Positions 38,001-50,508 of a DNA stretch of 64,000 bases are shown here, piece after piece. Location: NCBI GenBank assembly GCA_039720395.1, contig CM077831.1, positions 9,288,333 through 9,352,332 of the forward strand. The letters are read 5' to 3'. Each line of letters starts with the position of its first letter. The stretch's first letter is position 1. The position numbers and the translations under genes are program-made. Under the pieces are notes generated by a model. The model was not told the DNA's origin. It ran no database searches and was given only the letters and a program-made list of their open reading frames with translations. Source of the DNA: Liquidambar formosana (taxonomy: Eukaryota; Streptophyta; Magnoliopsida; Saxifragales; Altingiaceae).

Positions 38001-41000
38001 GTTCTTGACTGAGCACTCCTCCTATGCCTAACCCAGACGCATCACACTCTATTTCAAACACCTTTGAGAAGTTTGGGAGGCGCATAACTGGCGCTTCAAT
38101 TATTCTCTTCTTAATCTCCACAAAGGCTTTAGCGGCCGTTGTGGTCCAGTGGAACTCTCCTTTCTTGAGACAATCAATAATGGGGGCTATTATAGCATTG
38201 AACCCTTTGATGAATCGACGATAGAACGTAGTGAGCCCACGGAAGCTTCGAATCTCATGGATATTCTTGGGCTCAGACTATTCTACTATTGCTTGTACCT
38301 TTTGTGGGTCAGTCGATACTCCTTCAGAGGATACTACAAACCTAAGAAGATAACATTAGTAGTGAAGAATGAACACTTCTTAAGATTAACATATAGGCTG
38401 GTCTCTTATAGGGCTTGACAAACTTGTGTAAGATGGTCTAAATGTTGCTCCTTGGAATTGCTATAGATGAGGATGTCATTGAAGTACATAACTAGGAATT
38501 TACCCAGAAAAGGTTGAAGTACTTGTGTTATGACTCTTATAAAAGTACTAGGAGCATTTGATAACCCAAAGGGTATGACCAACCGTTCATAAAGACCATC
38601 CTTGGTCTTGAAGGCTGTTTCCCTTCATCTCCTGGACAAATTCAAATCTGGTGGTAGCCACTTTTCAGTTCTATCTTTGAAAAGATCTTGGCTCTAGCCA
38701 TCATATCTAGCATATCATTAAGCCTAAGGATTGGAAAATGGTATTTCATCGTAATCTTGTTGATTGCATGGCTATCCACACACATTCTCCATGATCCATC
38801 TTTTTTGGGGGTTAGTAGTGCGGGTACAGCACATGGACTTAAATTTTCTTGATCAAATCCCTTTCTCAAAAGCTCATCTACTTGACTTTTCAACTCAGCA
38901 TGTTCTGTAGGATTCATTCTATAGTGGGGCAAGTTTGGGATTGTCGCTTCTGGAACAAAATCAATTGCATGTTGAATGTCACGCATTGGAGGTAGTTGAT
39001 ACGGGAGGTCCTCAGGGAAAAGATCTTGAAACTGATGAAGCACAGGATGACCTTTTCAGGTGGTTCTTCATGGGTAGTAGATGGGACTTCCCTGGTGACT
39101 AAGACAAACACGAGATCCTAGATTTGCTTCTTTTTCAATCTCTTTGGGGCTAATGATGTGTAAACCCTTTTCTTTAACCATTTCCTTCTTTTGACCCTTA
39201 TTATTAGGTTTGGGCTGTAAAGGGTTAAGCTTGATTTTCTGCCCATTGAAAACGAATGAGCGCGAGTTAGAGCGACTATAAATGGTAACATCTAAATCGA
39301 AAAGCCATAGGCGCCCTAAAATAATATGGCCCACATCCATGGGGACAACATCACACCATATATGGTCCTTATAGGAAAGGAACTGAATGGGAACAAGGCA
39401 TCTCTCTTTAATGGCGATGGATGAGGTGTCAACCCAAAAGACATTGTAGGGATTAGGGTAGGGCATGGACTTTAACCTAGACGAGAGACAAGACTAGATG
39501 AAACAGCATTGATGCAACCCCCACTATCTATGATCACCTTGCAATCTTTTTCTCCACATTTGATGTAAGTGTGGAAAATTGTGGTCCGTCTCCAATCATC
39601 ATTCTCCTTAGATTGCGCTAACACACACCTGACTACGCCTATCGTGAGTTGATGACTAGGGTCACTAAACTCATCATCGATATCATTAATATGGTTTATG
39701 TCAGGTTCATATGTTTGCTCTTCCAATTGTTCTTCAGTTCCCTCATGATTCAGACCTTCTATATATGATGTTTCTTTGTGATAAATGCCCGAAACCATGA
39801 CACTTGAAGCATTGGATGCGAGAGTTTGGTCTGGGAGGTGCACTAATCACTTTTTTACCCTTATTGTCTTTGGCAACTGGGTTAGGAGTAGGGTTGGGCC
39901 TAACCTGAGGCGGGCTTGCTGCTGTTCTAGGTACTGAAGATGAAGGATAACTAGATGGGCTCCTAGTTTCAGTGCACCTCGAGAACGGAGGCCTAGCAAA
40001 TAGCTCATAATTTTGTACGAAGGTGTAAGCGTCGCTTAAAGTAGTGACCTCATGTAAGACAAGTTCCTTTCGGAGGTCATCATAAAGACCTTTCCTAAAC
40101 CTACTCAAGATCATGCGCTCGTCCTCAACCACATCACATCACATCATATATTCATCAAACTAGGTGATGTACTCAGTGGTAGGTTGGTTTCCTTGCTTTA
40201 TGTTATTCCATTGGTCGAGAGGTTGCCTTGATATAACTGGGACAAATATTTGTCTCTGAGTTTCTCTTTCATTTTAACCTAATTAGTGATAGGAGGTTGG
40301 TGTCTCCGAAAGAGAAGTAGCTCAGTGCTTTCCCAGAAAAGTTTAGCCTTACCAATAAGCTTCATCTTGGCAAACCTAACTTTTCGGTCGGCTGACAACT
40401 TATACCACTCAAAGAAATGGTCTATCTCTCGGATCCAATCAGTGAAGGCATTTGGGTCGAGGCGACTATCAAAAGTAGGCGCTTCAATATTGATTGTTCC
40501 CCTAACTCTGTCATCAAGATCCCTAAAGTCCCTATAATCAGCATAATACCAATTAAGGTTTTGCTCATGACCTCTAGGAGGTGGCCAAGGGTTTGCTCTA
40601 TCTGTATTGTCAATCATGATTCCCGTCGGGCTATGATCGCTTTCTAGGGAATTGACAATTTGTTTAACTGAAGCTTCTAGCAACTCAAATCGAGCGTCAG
40701 TTCTAGCACGCTCCTCATCAAGCTTGGAATCAAACTTGGTATACAAATCCTGGATAAATCTCCCTAGGTAGTCCTCTTGACTCGATTCCATGACTAACTG
40801 ACACTCAGGACTAGATATAACACGACCACTACGTAAGTGCATGCAAAGATGTACTAGGTATGGGGTGCTACAATGAAACAAGGATCCTATGAACCATTAG
40901 ATGCAGAACATGAGGTGGCTAAGTGCATTGAGATTTAGGCAAGCAATTTCAGCAATTTAACTTCTTTTTCTTTTCCTTTCTTTTTATTTTATTTATTATT

Positions 41001-43558
41001 TTTTAAACCAACTCACTTTAGGCCAATAAGCTTTTAATAACAGAGACTAAGTCCTAATTCAAAAGAACAGTTGCAAGCAGGTAGTGCTAGTATTCAAATT
41101 GTTAACTAACCAAATAAGTTAAATACTACCACTAACTTGGCAATGCCCTAAAATTAATAAATCAAACCGAGTGCTTTAAGGAATGTGAGAATGATTCGGT
41201 TCAATTTAAGGGGAAATAGGACAAATTGGATAATCAATTGGGGTGGGCTTGCAAAGTGGGTAAAATAAATAAATAAATAAATGAAGCAAAAAAGTTTTTT
41301 TTTTTTTTTTTTTCTTCAGTGAATTCCAACCAAGCACAAAACAAAATTATTGATACAGTTTAAGATAAACAAATTAAATCAACCAAGGTGGGGACAGTAC
41401 TAACTTGGTTTAGGATAAGCCAATTGCAAGTAGAATACCTCTGTCCAAACTCTGATTTCAATGAGAATAGCCTGGGTTGGGATAACCTTGTCCAAATTCT
41501 GATTCCAATTGGTTAAGCTCCTTTTGGATTAGAAGATCTGAAATTGAAATGGGGATAACCCTATCCAAGGTTACAGCTCCTTATCCGCGACTACAATAGA
41601 CTATGTTTGCAACCAAAGGGCCGTATTCCCTTTTGGTTTTAAACGCAAAGCTTCCTGGAAGCTTCTCAAAGACGATAAAATGAGGGAGGGAGAACTGAGG
41701 GTTGACAGTGAGGCTTGATGGGGAAGGAGCATTGGCGGTTTGATGGCGGAGGCTCGACGGTGGCCTAGCGGTGAAGAAGCGGTGGCGGATCGACGGCGAG
41801 TCACTGACAACAGTGTGAGGTCAAAGCGGGTTCGATCTGTGGTGGAATGGATGGTGTGCTGGGTTTGTTGTTGACAGTGGTTATGGGTTTGTATGAATCG
41901 AGGGTCTGGGTGGGTTTAAATGTGGTGCAATTTAGGTTTGATGACGTCGGGTATGGGGCTCGCGCTCTCTGGACTTTGGGTTTTGGTTTGACAGTGGTGT
42001 AAGTAGTAAGGTAGGTTGGTGGTATAGTGACGGTGGGGATGATGGGTTTTGACGGTGATGTGGTTGTCGATAGGGGGGTTAGATGGAATTTTTTTTTTGT
42101 TTGTTTGTTTGTTTTTGTGTTTAAATGGGCTAATCTGGGTTATGGGTTTGGGTTTTGAGTTTGGCAGTAGAGTCGTGGTAGTGGATGATGGTGGTGGCTA
42201 GGGTTGGTATATGGGTCTCGCAATGGGTGAGGGTACGACTATGGTTTTAGAGGCGAGAACGAAGGGGAAACTCGGTTTTCTTAGGTTCTTCGACGGGAGT
42301 TTTGGAATTCTGGGCTTGTTCTTCTACAAGGGCGTTGCGGGTAGCTTTAAAAATTTTGTGAGGGAGGATGAAGGGGAAAGGAACGATTTTCTGTTGTGGG
42401 AAGAACTCGTGGGGCATCTTAAAGAGAGGATTGGCGGAAGGTTTCGGCTCCATGGATTGAGTTTGCTCTGATACCAAAGTTGATGTAATACATCCACACC
42501 AGGGTACAGTTCATAATAACAGTAATCACGAATCCACAAGCAAAAGAAGAAGAAGAAAGAAAAAGTAGGAAGAAGCAAAAAGAAGCAAGAAGCCAGAAGC
42601 AAGAAGCTAGGGTTTGTTTGGAATCAGCCACCAAACCGTGTAAGTCTCAAATTTTGATAATAATGAAGTAGTCCCAAACCCTAAAAATTAAGAACCTTAA
42701 ATAGGCTTCAGTACATCCAGTAAAGGAAATAAGAAATAACAATCAAAATAAAATCTAAATAAACCAAATAAAAATAAAATAGTGATCAGGGACCAAAATA
42801 TTGCGATATATCGTCATATCAGAGGTGGACGATACGATATTTGGGTGCGATATTGAAGGATTTTGAAAAAAACAAAATGTCGAACGATATCGTTGATATA
42901 TCGACGATATCTTGATTTCTTCAAATTTCGTCTCATTTTTTTGATTTACCGTGGAGATTTTGTGGATATATTGTTGATATATCGACGATATTGACCCAGG
43001 AACAATATCGTTGCTGGAAAGAAGAAGAGAAGAAGAAGAAAAGAAGAAGAGAAGAACAGGTCGTTGCTGGAAAAGGAGAAGGAAAGAAGAAACTATTGCC
43101 GAAGAAGGAGAAGAAGAAAAAAAGGAAAAAAGAAGAAGTCGTTGTTGGAGAAGAAGGAGAAGCAGAAGAAGAAGAAGACGAAGACATTTAACATACCTTG
43201 GAACAAAATTGTTGCTACCATCGTCGCTGGTGTCGTTGTCGACTTGCTATCGTCTCCGCTAAATCTCCATGGAAGCTTCATTTAGGTTCTGTGTTGACTG
43301 TTGAGCCTTTTACCTCTTCTCATTTGTCTAGCCTCACGTAGTTTTCCCCTTTTTTTTCCTTTTTGTCAGTGGAGGGATCAGGGAAGTGCTTTCCCTTTTG
43401 TGTGTGTCAATAAAGTCCTTTTTTAAATTAAAAAAATGGTCTGACCACCTCATAAAGTCATAACACATGGCTTTTATTCTTTCTTTCTTTTCCTTTTTCT
43501 TTTCCTTTTTTTTTTAATAAATTGTTAAAAAAATTTATTTTAAAGTTAAGCAAATACA

Positions 43559-43600
<42 letters not shown>

Positions 43601-46600
43601 TACATTTTTATCTTTAGCTTTGTGACCTTTTTTTATGTTTATTTTAGTCTAGTTATATATACGTACATACACGAGTCTTGTCCTATAAGAAAATATTGAT
43701 GTAAGTTAAGTCAACACTATATTGGGTGTTGTATCACATACATATGAATTATATAGTATTTTAATATTACGTGACATTTAAATATTGTTGAATTTTCATA
43801 AATTCCTATTATTTATTTTCTCACTGCGTCACACTTTTTATACCTTACACAACACATACTTGTATGATACACATTTAAATTGTAATATTGTGATCATAAA
43901 TTGTGTATTAGAGTCTAAATCATTGTTTCCTAAAGTTTTAATAAAAATATTTATGTTTAACTCATAATATCCATCATATCTTTAAAACGATATCGATATT
44001 GTCGATATATCCGATATATCTGTATTTTTGGACCCGCGATATATCCATCGATATTGATATTAAAGTCCTTGATAGTAATAAAAAGGAAAGAAAATCATCT
44101 GGCTCTCTAATAGCCCATCGTGTCCATCCATAAGGTCACTGGGTGTGCTGTCCGGCGGCGTCGGCGGCGCTCATACACCTGTGTAATCTGAGTTCTAGGT
44201 CTGGTGTCCGCACTACCCATAGTAAGTGATTGGCAATTTCCTAACCTTACAATATAAATGAACGGCAATCTCATTAATATTATCAACACGGCTAATTGGA
44301 ATAACCTCACTTTTCACATGATTGACTTTAAGTCCTGACTAGTCCTGACACCACTTCAAAACAAAGAAGAACCACCTAGAGATGTCTTAGTTGCTCCTCA
44401 CTAGCCCTACAAAAAGACAAAACATCATTTGCAAAAAGTAAATGGGAAATCTCACCAACCTCCTCTCTACTTCCATTGATTCCAAAACTTTCCAACAAGC
44501 GTCCCTCTTTGGCCTTTTGAGTGAGCTTGCTTAAAGCTTCCATAATCAAAATAAAAAGAAGAGAGAGAGTGGGTCACCTTATCGAAGACCTCTAAAACTA
44601 TGGAAATACCAATAAAGGGTTCCATAAATTAAAATTGAGAAAGTGGGAGTAGAGATACACCAAGTTATCCATCTTTGCCAATTGAGACCAAAGCCCATTC
44701 TCCTTAAAAGAAATACAAGGAAAACCCAATTAACATGGTCATCAGCTTTCTCAATATCAACTTTACAAATAATATGCGAACTTCCACTTCTATTTCTAGA
44801 GTCTACACGTTCGTTTGCCACAAGCATTGCATCTAAAATAATTTATTGTTGCCTTTTAAATTCTTAGACTTAGGGGTTAAGTTGGATTAAATTTCTCTTA
44901 AATAGCATATTAACCCCAATAACTTTCATCTAATGCAAGTGTGGCCCAAAAGAACAATTCCAATTACACTCATACCCTTGTCTCACAACTTAAAGTCCCA
45001 CTTTGCTTATGGGTGTGTGATCCATTAGGTTCACATCATCTAATAGTAAGTAGTAGCACTATAAGTGCCCAATGGAACACTTTCCATTAAGGGTCTAATT
45101 GGAACTCCTTCCGATTTCCTAATTGATGATAACTCACCTATATTAATTAGAGCTTCTACTAACCATGAGTAACATTTAGCAATGGCTCATGATGTAGTCC
45201 TAAATAAAGTGAAGATAAATCAAAGAACCCTTCAGTTTTAGTTATGTTTACAATTACATCCTTCCATCAGAATAATGTCTCTGATTAAACTAATAGGGAA
45301 TGGAAATCTGTCTAGTCCCTAGTTTAATACTTTTATGAACATTCTCAAATATCAACTCATTAGATGCACCATGAAAACCCCTTTTTCATAGTCATCCTAT
45401 TATGGCCATAAATATATGTGAGTTACATTTGTAAATGCTGCGTGAGACATTCCCTCCCTTTTATTGAGAGTGGTAGATCCCTTGTTGATCACACATATGC
45501 CTCCATATATGTAGCAAGAGAGCCAATGAACACATTTGTAAGTTCCTTATGGGATATATAGTTAATGTTATCAAACTTCTAAAGCTATATGCATAAGACA
45601 ACCATGGTGTCTCAGGTTTAAGAATTACTTGTACTATTGTAATTATGAGATACTGATTGAGGCAAGTAAAACTCCATTCAGTGATTTCAAAGTAAGATGG
45701 TCACATTCAGTGTACTGGTTCCTCTAACAAGCACCAACATGTGTTTCCACACAAATAGCTTGAGACTAGCTATCCTCCTATAGAGCCAAAGTCTTGTGGT
45801 TCATTACTGTCCATTATAATGAACTTTCAATTAGGAATGATTTAGGAGTTTCGTACAGAGATATATAATCTCCTAATCACAACATGATAGAATAATGCCT
45901 TTTATTAATTAATAATAAATGTAATATACAATAAATGAAATCCTATGATTTTTCTTTATCCATAAAGTATCATTTCTATGATTAGTTGTAGGTAATACAA
46001 TTAACACAAATAATTATAGTTAGTAGTCATTCTTAGTGAAGTTAGTAGTTATTTGTATTGATGTATGATTATTTGCTCGTAGTTGGACCAATCTATAATT
46101 CACCCTATTCTTTTTTTTTTTTTTTTTTTTTTTTGAAGATGAGGAAACCCTTCAGGCAAACCTCGGGCCCATATAAGACCCCACAACCTATATGGACTAG
46201 GTAAGTCCAAGGTCCATAAAAACCACAAAACCTTGTGTGGATGGCCGCAAGGGGGTTTGGCAAGAGTCGAATTTAGGACCTCCAGCTTCCTAAGGTGTAG
46301 TACTTTGCCAATTGAACTACCCTTGAGGATTTATTCTCAAAGCAATAGTGACTATCGAAGTAATTTCTACAAACAAGGGGATTTTCTTTGCTGATTTGTT
46401 GGAGGACATAATTATTCTTTATACATGGGTGCCAATAGTCAATAATTTTACCCAAGGTTTAAAAAAATGCGCCTCGTATGCGCCCGAGGCACATATCTGT
46501 CATTTTGAGGGGTAAAGAGTTTTAGGACGCATATGATAAGGTGGTACACCCACTGAGCGTACGCCCCCAGGCACGAAATGTATGTCTTAGAGTGAAAACG

Positions 46601-49600
46601 AAGGCTTTTTTTCACCATGGGTCATACGCCTAACAGGATATATCCTAAACTGTCTCTAAATGACCAAAAGGCTGCATTTTGCGTTATTTGGATTCATTAG
46701 GCATTTTTGCCCTTGCCCCTTATAGTTCTCTTCGAAACCAAAGAGAGCAGAATGACAGTGACGACAAGAGAGGAGACAAGATGAGAAATGGTACCTTTTT
46801 GAAGGCAACGTAGCTTCTAGTGACCCTTCCCCTATCCCTTTCAAGTTTCAATGATGCCATGGTAGCACGAGAAGCCTTAGTTGTCGATCGTCACTTCTTG
46901 CTTGTTACTGCCGATGGGACGATCCTCTCTTTTGGCTTTGTTATGGTGTGACATTTTTAACTTCCTAGGCTCCTATTAGGATCTTTCCTTTTGATAGACT
47001 GATATCTGCTCTATGCTCCCTCTTTTTTCTTATTTTATTTGATTTTTGAATGCCTTTGATAGTTTGATCTCTCAATTCTTTAATTGAAAAGCCTCGTCTT
47101 TATGAAGGCTGCTCATAGCACTTGCCTCGTCTCTCTCTCTCCTTTTTTCCTTTTTTTCTTTTTTTTTTTTTCCCCTGTTAATGCCGTGGTCCATCAGTTT
47201 AGTTTTTAGAGGTTAATAGATCATGATAGAGTTCTTTCTAGGAGTCTTAGGCTTGGCCTTCGTGATACTATCTCTGAAGCTCAAGGTGTATGTTAAAGGT
47301 AGGTACATCTTGAATGCTGTCTTGGTTGCAAATAGGGTGGTAGAGGACTTGGAGAAAGCTTATAACCATGTCGAGCGGGTTTGTGTCACAAGTACCATTG
47401 TGTTGCTATTTGGTAAGGGGATCTATTGAGTGTTTGACAACTACAATCAAGGAGGAGGAGGAGGAGGAGGAGGAAGAGGAGGGGGAGGAGGAGAATAAAA
47501 TTGAGGGGGTGGGGGGGTTTAAATAATAATATTGAGCTTTGGTCATTTTTAAAAGTATAAAAATTACAAGGACCTCATTGAAAAAAGAAAAAAGATAAAA
47601 AGGAAGATTGAGTTTCTATCAAAAGAGGAACCCTCGAGTTGATGGAATGACAAATTGATAATAGCCCTATAGAATGTCCTCTGAAAAAGATGGAATTCTT
47701 TTTAAATAGGGTTGGTATGTAGAATTCCAGATAACCACATAATCCTACTGGTTTATTCAAAATGAGTAAAAATAGTACTCCTTTTGACATGCACCTATCA
47801 ACCTTACCTAGGTTGAACTTGACATGACGTGGATATGGCTAATGTGTCTAGAACTTTGATTCCATGTCCAAGTTTAAATCCTTGGTAGATTTGCTAGGTT
47901 TCCACGTTTCCAAATACCACCATGCGTCATTTAAGATGGGTAAACTATTATCGGTCTCTAGAGCTTTTAAAAATAAATACGTGTTGATTTCTATATTCTC
48001 ATGTTTCAGGTTTGGTTCTCCATACCCAAGCTCATAAAGCAAGTCATCTCTCCATTAAAGGGGATGCCTGCTAGTCAATACTAGGATTGATCTTTCCTAC
48101 CAATGCACTGAGAATCTTGATTTTTCTTAGGGTGTGTTTGGAGGTGTGTTGTATTATGTCTAGAGCGCTTTTTTAATGGTAAGTGTGTTTCCATGTGTGG
48201 TGTGCACTAAAAAGCGTGTTAGCGTGAAGAGGGAAAAGGGCATAAAGCTCTTTCACCTATGGTTCAAAGTTACGCTTGAAGGCTTCCATTACGAGACGCT
48301 ACGATGTTACAATAAATCTCAGCAATTTCTTGTCAAGGTTGTCTTGCCGAGATCTCTTTGTCATCTCGCCGAGACAACCCTTGTTCAAAAAATGACCTGA
48401 AAAAAAGGTGATATACAAAGAAATAACACTCTATATGTTTTGTTGATGGCTTGGCCCACAACCTGTGAACCCCACAAATTGAAGAAGAATGTAGGGAGAG
48501 TAGGGAGAAACTCAGGAAACCCACACAATCTAGATTTGAAGAAGTGGAGATGTAACTTAAAGAAGTGAAGATTGTAAGTCGTCTGGTGGCTTGTGGTTGG
48601 ATGGTTTAGGTGAGACAGTGAGGCCCTTGAGCAAGTGAAGATCGCAAGTGAAATCATTAGCTGCAGACAGTTATTAAACCCGGACCGGTCACTGACCCGG
48701 TCAAGAGGCTGGGTCACCGGGTCATTGGTTCAACCGTCGGGTCACTGGTCGGATTGGTGTTATAATTAAATAATCAATAAAAATTTGGAATAATTATAAA
48801 AAAAATGAAATTCTATTAAAAATTAAAATTATGGATAAAATTTATTATTATATTGTATTATTATAAATATATTTGAACCATTTACTATTTATTATATATT
48901 ATTTTAATAATATTTGACTATTCTTATTTTATTTAAATATTTATCAACCTTGGGTGTATGTATTATTACACTAATAAATAATAAAAGTAGCACATGAAAA
49001 GTCAAGGAAGAACCTGGACTAGTGGCATACAGCGTTTCCATTTCATATGTATGCCAGGTTCGATTCCTACATTGAACAGTTTTTAATTAACACCATACAT
49101 GTGATCCATTGACTTAAAAATTTGGCTCAACCAGTTCAACTGGACCGGTTTGATGCCAATTCGTTAAAAACCCAGCTGGTTTGAGTGGGTTAATCCGGTT
49201 TACACCGTTCCTATTGCATAAACGATTCGCATGTCAAACCGAACCGGACACAGGCCCGGGTCACCAGTTCATCGGACCGGCGGTCCTGGTTTAACAACAG
49301 TGGCTGCAGATCATCGAGGTAAGCTCTATTGCATGCCTCAGTCTCGACTTTGGACTCATTCTGTCTAAGGCAAGGAAGCCTTTGAGCCCTTTGACTTCTT
49401 TGACCTTCCTTTATTTAGATATATTAGCTTAAGTGAGATAGTTAGACATAGTGTGATAATAATTGGTCTCCATAGAAGCATATATATTTAAAGATTTTTT
49501 TTTTTGGGGTTCTAATTTTAAAAATTGAAGAAAAGAGATAAGACTTAATTATTTTGATACATGTTGAGTGAGTCAATTTCATTTTTTATTTTGATTGAAA

Positions 49601-50472
49601 ATAGAATTTCTTCTAATTTTTTTTTCTAAAATTTGAATTTTCTGTTTTTTTTAAAACAAATAAAAATAACAATAAATGTTGTTGAAAGTTGATGGATGTC
49701 TTATCTTATATTTTATATATGAAACCCAAATATTGAGTTTCTTATTACTAGCACAGCGCGTTGCCAACTAATTTAATGCTTTTAACCATTTCATGTTCCC
49801 TAGATTATTTGTTTTGCATGTTTTATGCTTCTAATGTGATTGCCCTATTTTTTCTGATTTTTCGTGATTTTTTTTGGAATTTTTTTTTGCCTTCTTTCAT
49901 GCGTAATGCTGCTTCTCACTTGAGATGTGGCGAGACAACCGTGACTGTGATGACTGTGACCGATACGTGACGGCATCCGTGACTATGAGTTTGAACCATG
50001 CTTTCACCAGAAATTTAGGGAGTGCCACTTTTGGGTTGTAGAGGTTTAACCTCTTCTCGGGAAGACATAGTTACCAATTTATCATTTGGCTAATCTTTCC
50101 GTGTGGACCAATTTGCCCATATTTACATTTCGAAATGACACTTATGCCCATGATTTTAATGAGGTTATTTATTTATTTATTTATTTTGATAACTGAGGAA
50201 GCCCTTCAGGCAAACCCCGGGCCCATATAAGAACGATGTTCTTAAAGCTAGCTTTATTATGCCTTTACATTACTCACAAAGAACGATTCAAAACAGAGCA
50301 GCAGACATACAAGTATCCTCACCTATTTCGAGTTATTCTTTAACCCTATTTGTTCTTCAAGTTCCAAGTAAAATGTTATGGGGAATATATATATACACAC
50401 ACACCCCAGAGCAAAGTTTGGATTACAGGGAGCAAAACATTTGAGTTTGAACTATAGAGTTTTATGGAAACA

Positions 50473-50508
<36 letters not shown>

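Larger units (their letters stand above)
35706..44212 (-). mobile_element. Ty3/gypsy chromovirus copy 3 (Gy3), inserted in LINE B
   Basis: Same family as Gy2 but on the minus strand. It has a 434-bp left LTR (35706-36139) and a 436-bp right LTR (42484-42786 plus 44080-44212) that is split by a hAT derivative. The intact primer site lies at 42465-42476. Gag, protease, RT, RNase H, integrase and a chromodomain follow toward the left with fewer stops than Gy2. By eye the two LTRs differ at roughly one base in 12-15 over the first 160 bases. Flanking 5-mers (ACTGT and CTACC) do not match, so a target duplication is not evident. Confidence 0.9.
42484..44212 (-). repeat. 5' LTR of Gy3, split by a hAT derivative
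   Basis: The pieces 42484-42786 and 44080-44212 together match the 434-bp LTR at 35706-36139. The intervening 42787-44079 is the hAT derivative plus one copy of its target duplication. Confidence 0.9.
34210..44836 (-). mobile_element. 5'-truncated LINE with 14-bp target duplication (LINE B)
   Basis: AATAATTTATTGTT occurs at 34196-34209 and again at 44837-44850, and only once at the matching point in the other LTR (29127-29140). The T-rich left edge (TTTATTTATTTATTTTATG) is the tail of an element lying on the minus strand. Inside, leftward, are RT (44827-44216) and, beyond the nested Gy3, thumb and zf-RVT segments (35700-34520). The LINE lacks ORF1, the endonuclease and the start of RT. Its own length, without Gy3, is about 2.1 kb. 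Confidence 0.88.
29044..44897 (+). mobile_element. LTR retroelement without pol (LTR4), heavily nested
   Basis: The 5' LTR (29044-29500) is followed by a perfect initiator tRNA-Met primer site at 29505-29516. The start of the 3' LTR is at 34115-34209, and its next piece at 44837-44897, displaced by a LINE with a 14-bp target duplication. Without the two MITEs, the interior (29501-34114) is only about 2 kb and shows no protease, RT or integrase. It may therefore be a non-autonomous (LARD/TRIM-like) member related to the Gy2/Gy3 LTR family, with which it shares a CCA-rich leader and similar LTR phrases. The right end of the 3' LTR is lost after about 44897. Confidence 0.7.

Noticed and set aside
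42991..43285. Several Lys/Glu/Arg-rich open frames
   Set aside because: They come from a GAAGAA-type low-complexity tract in a hAT derivative, open in more than one frame on both strands.
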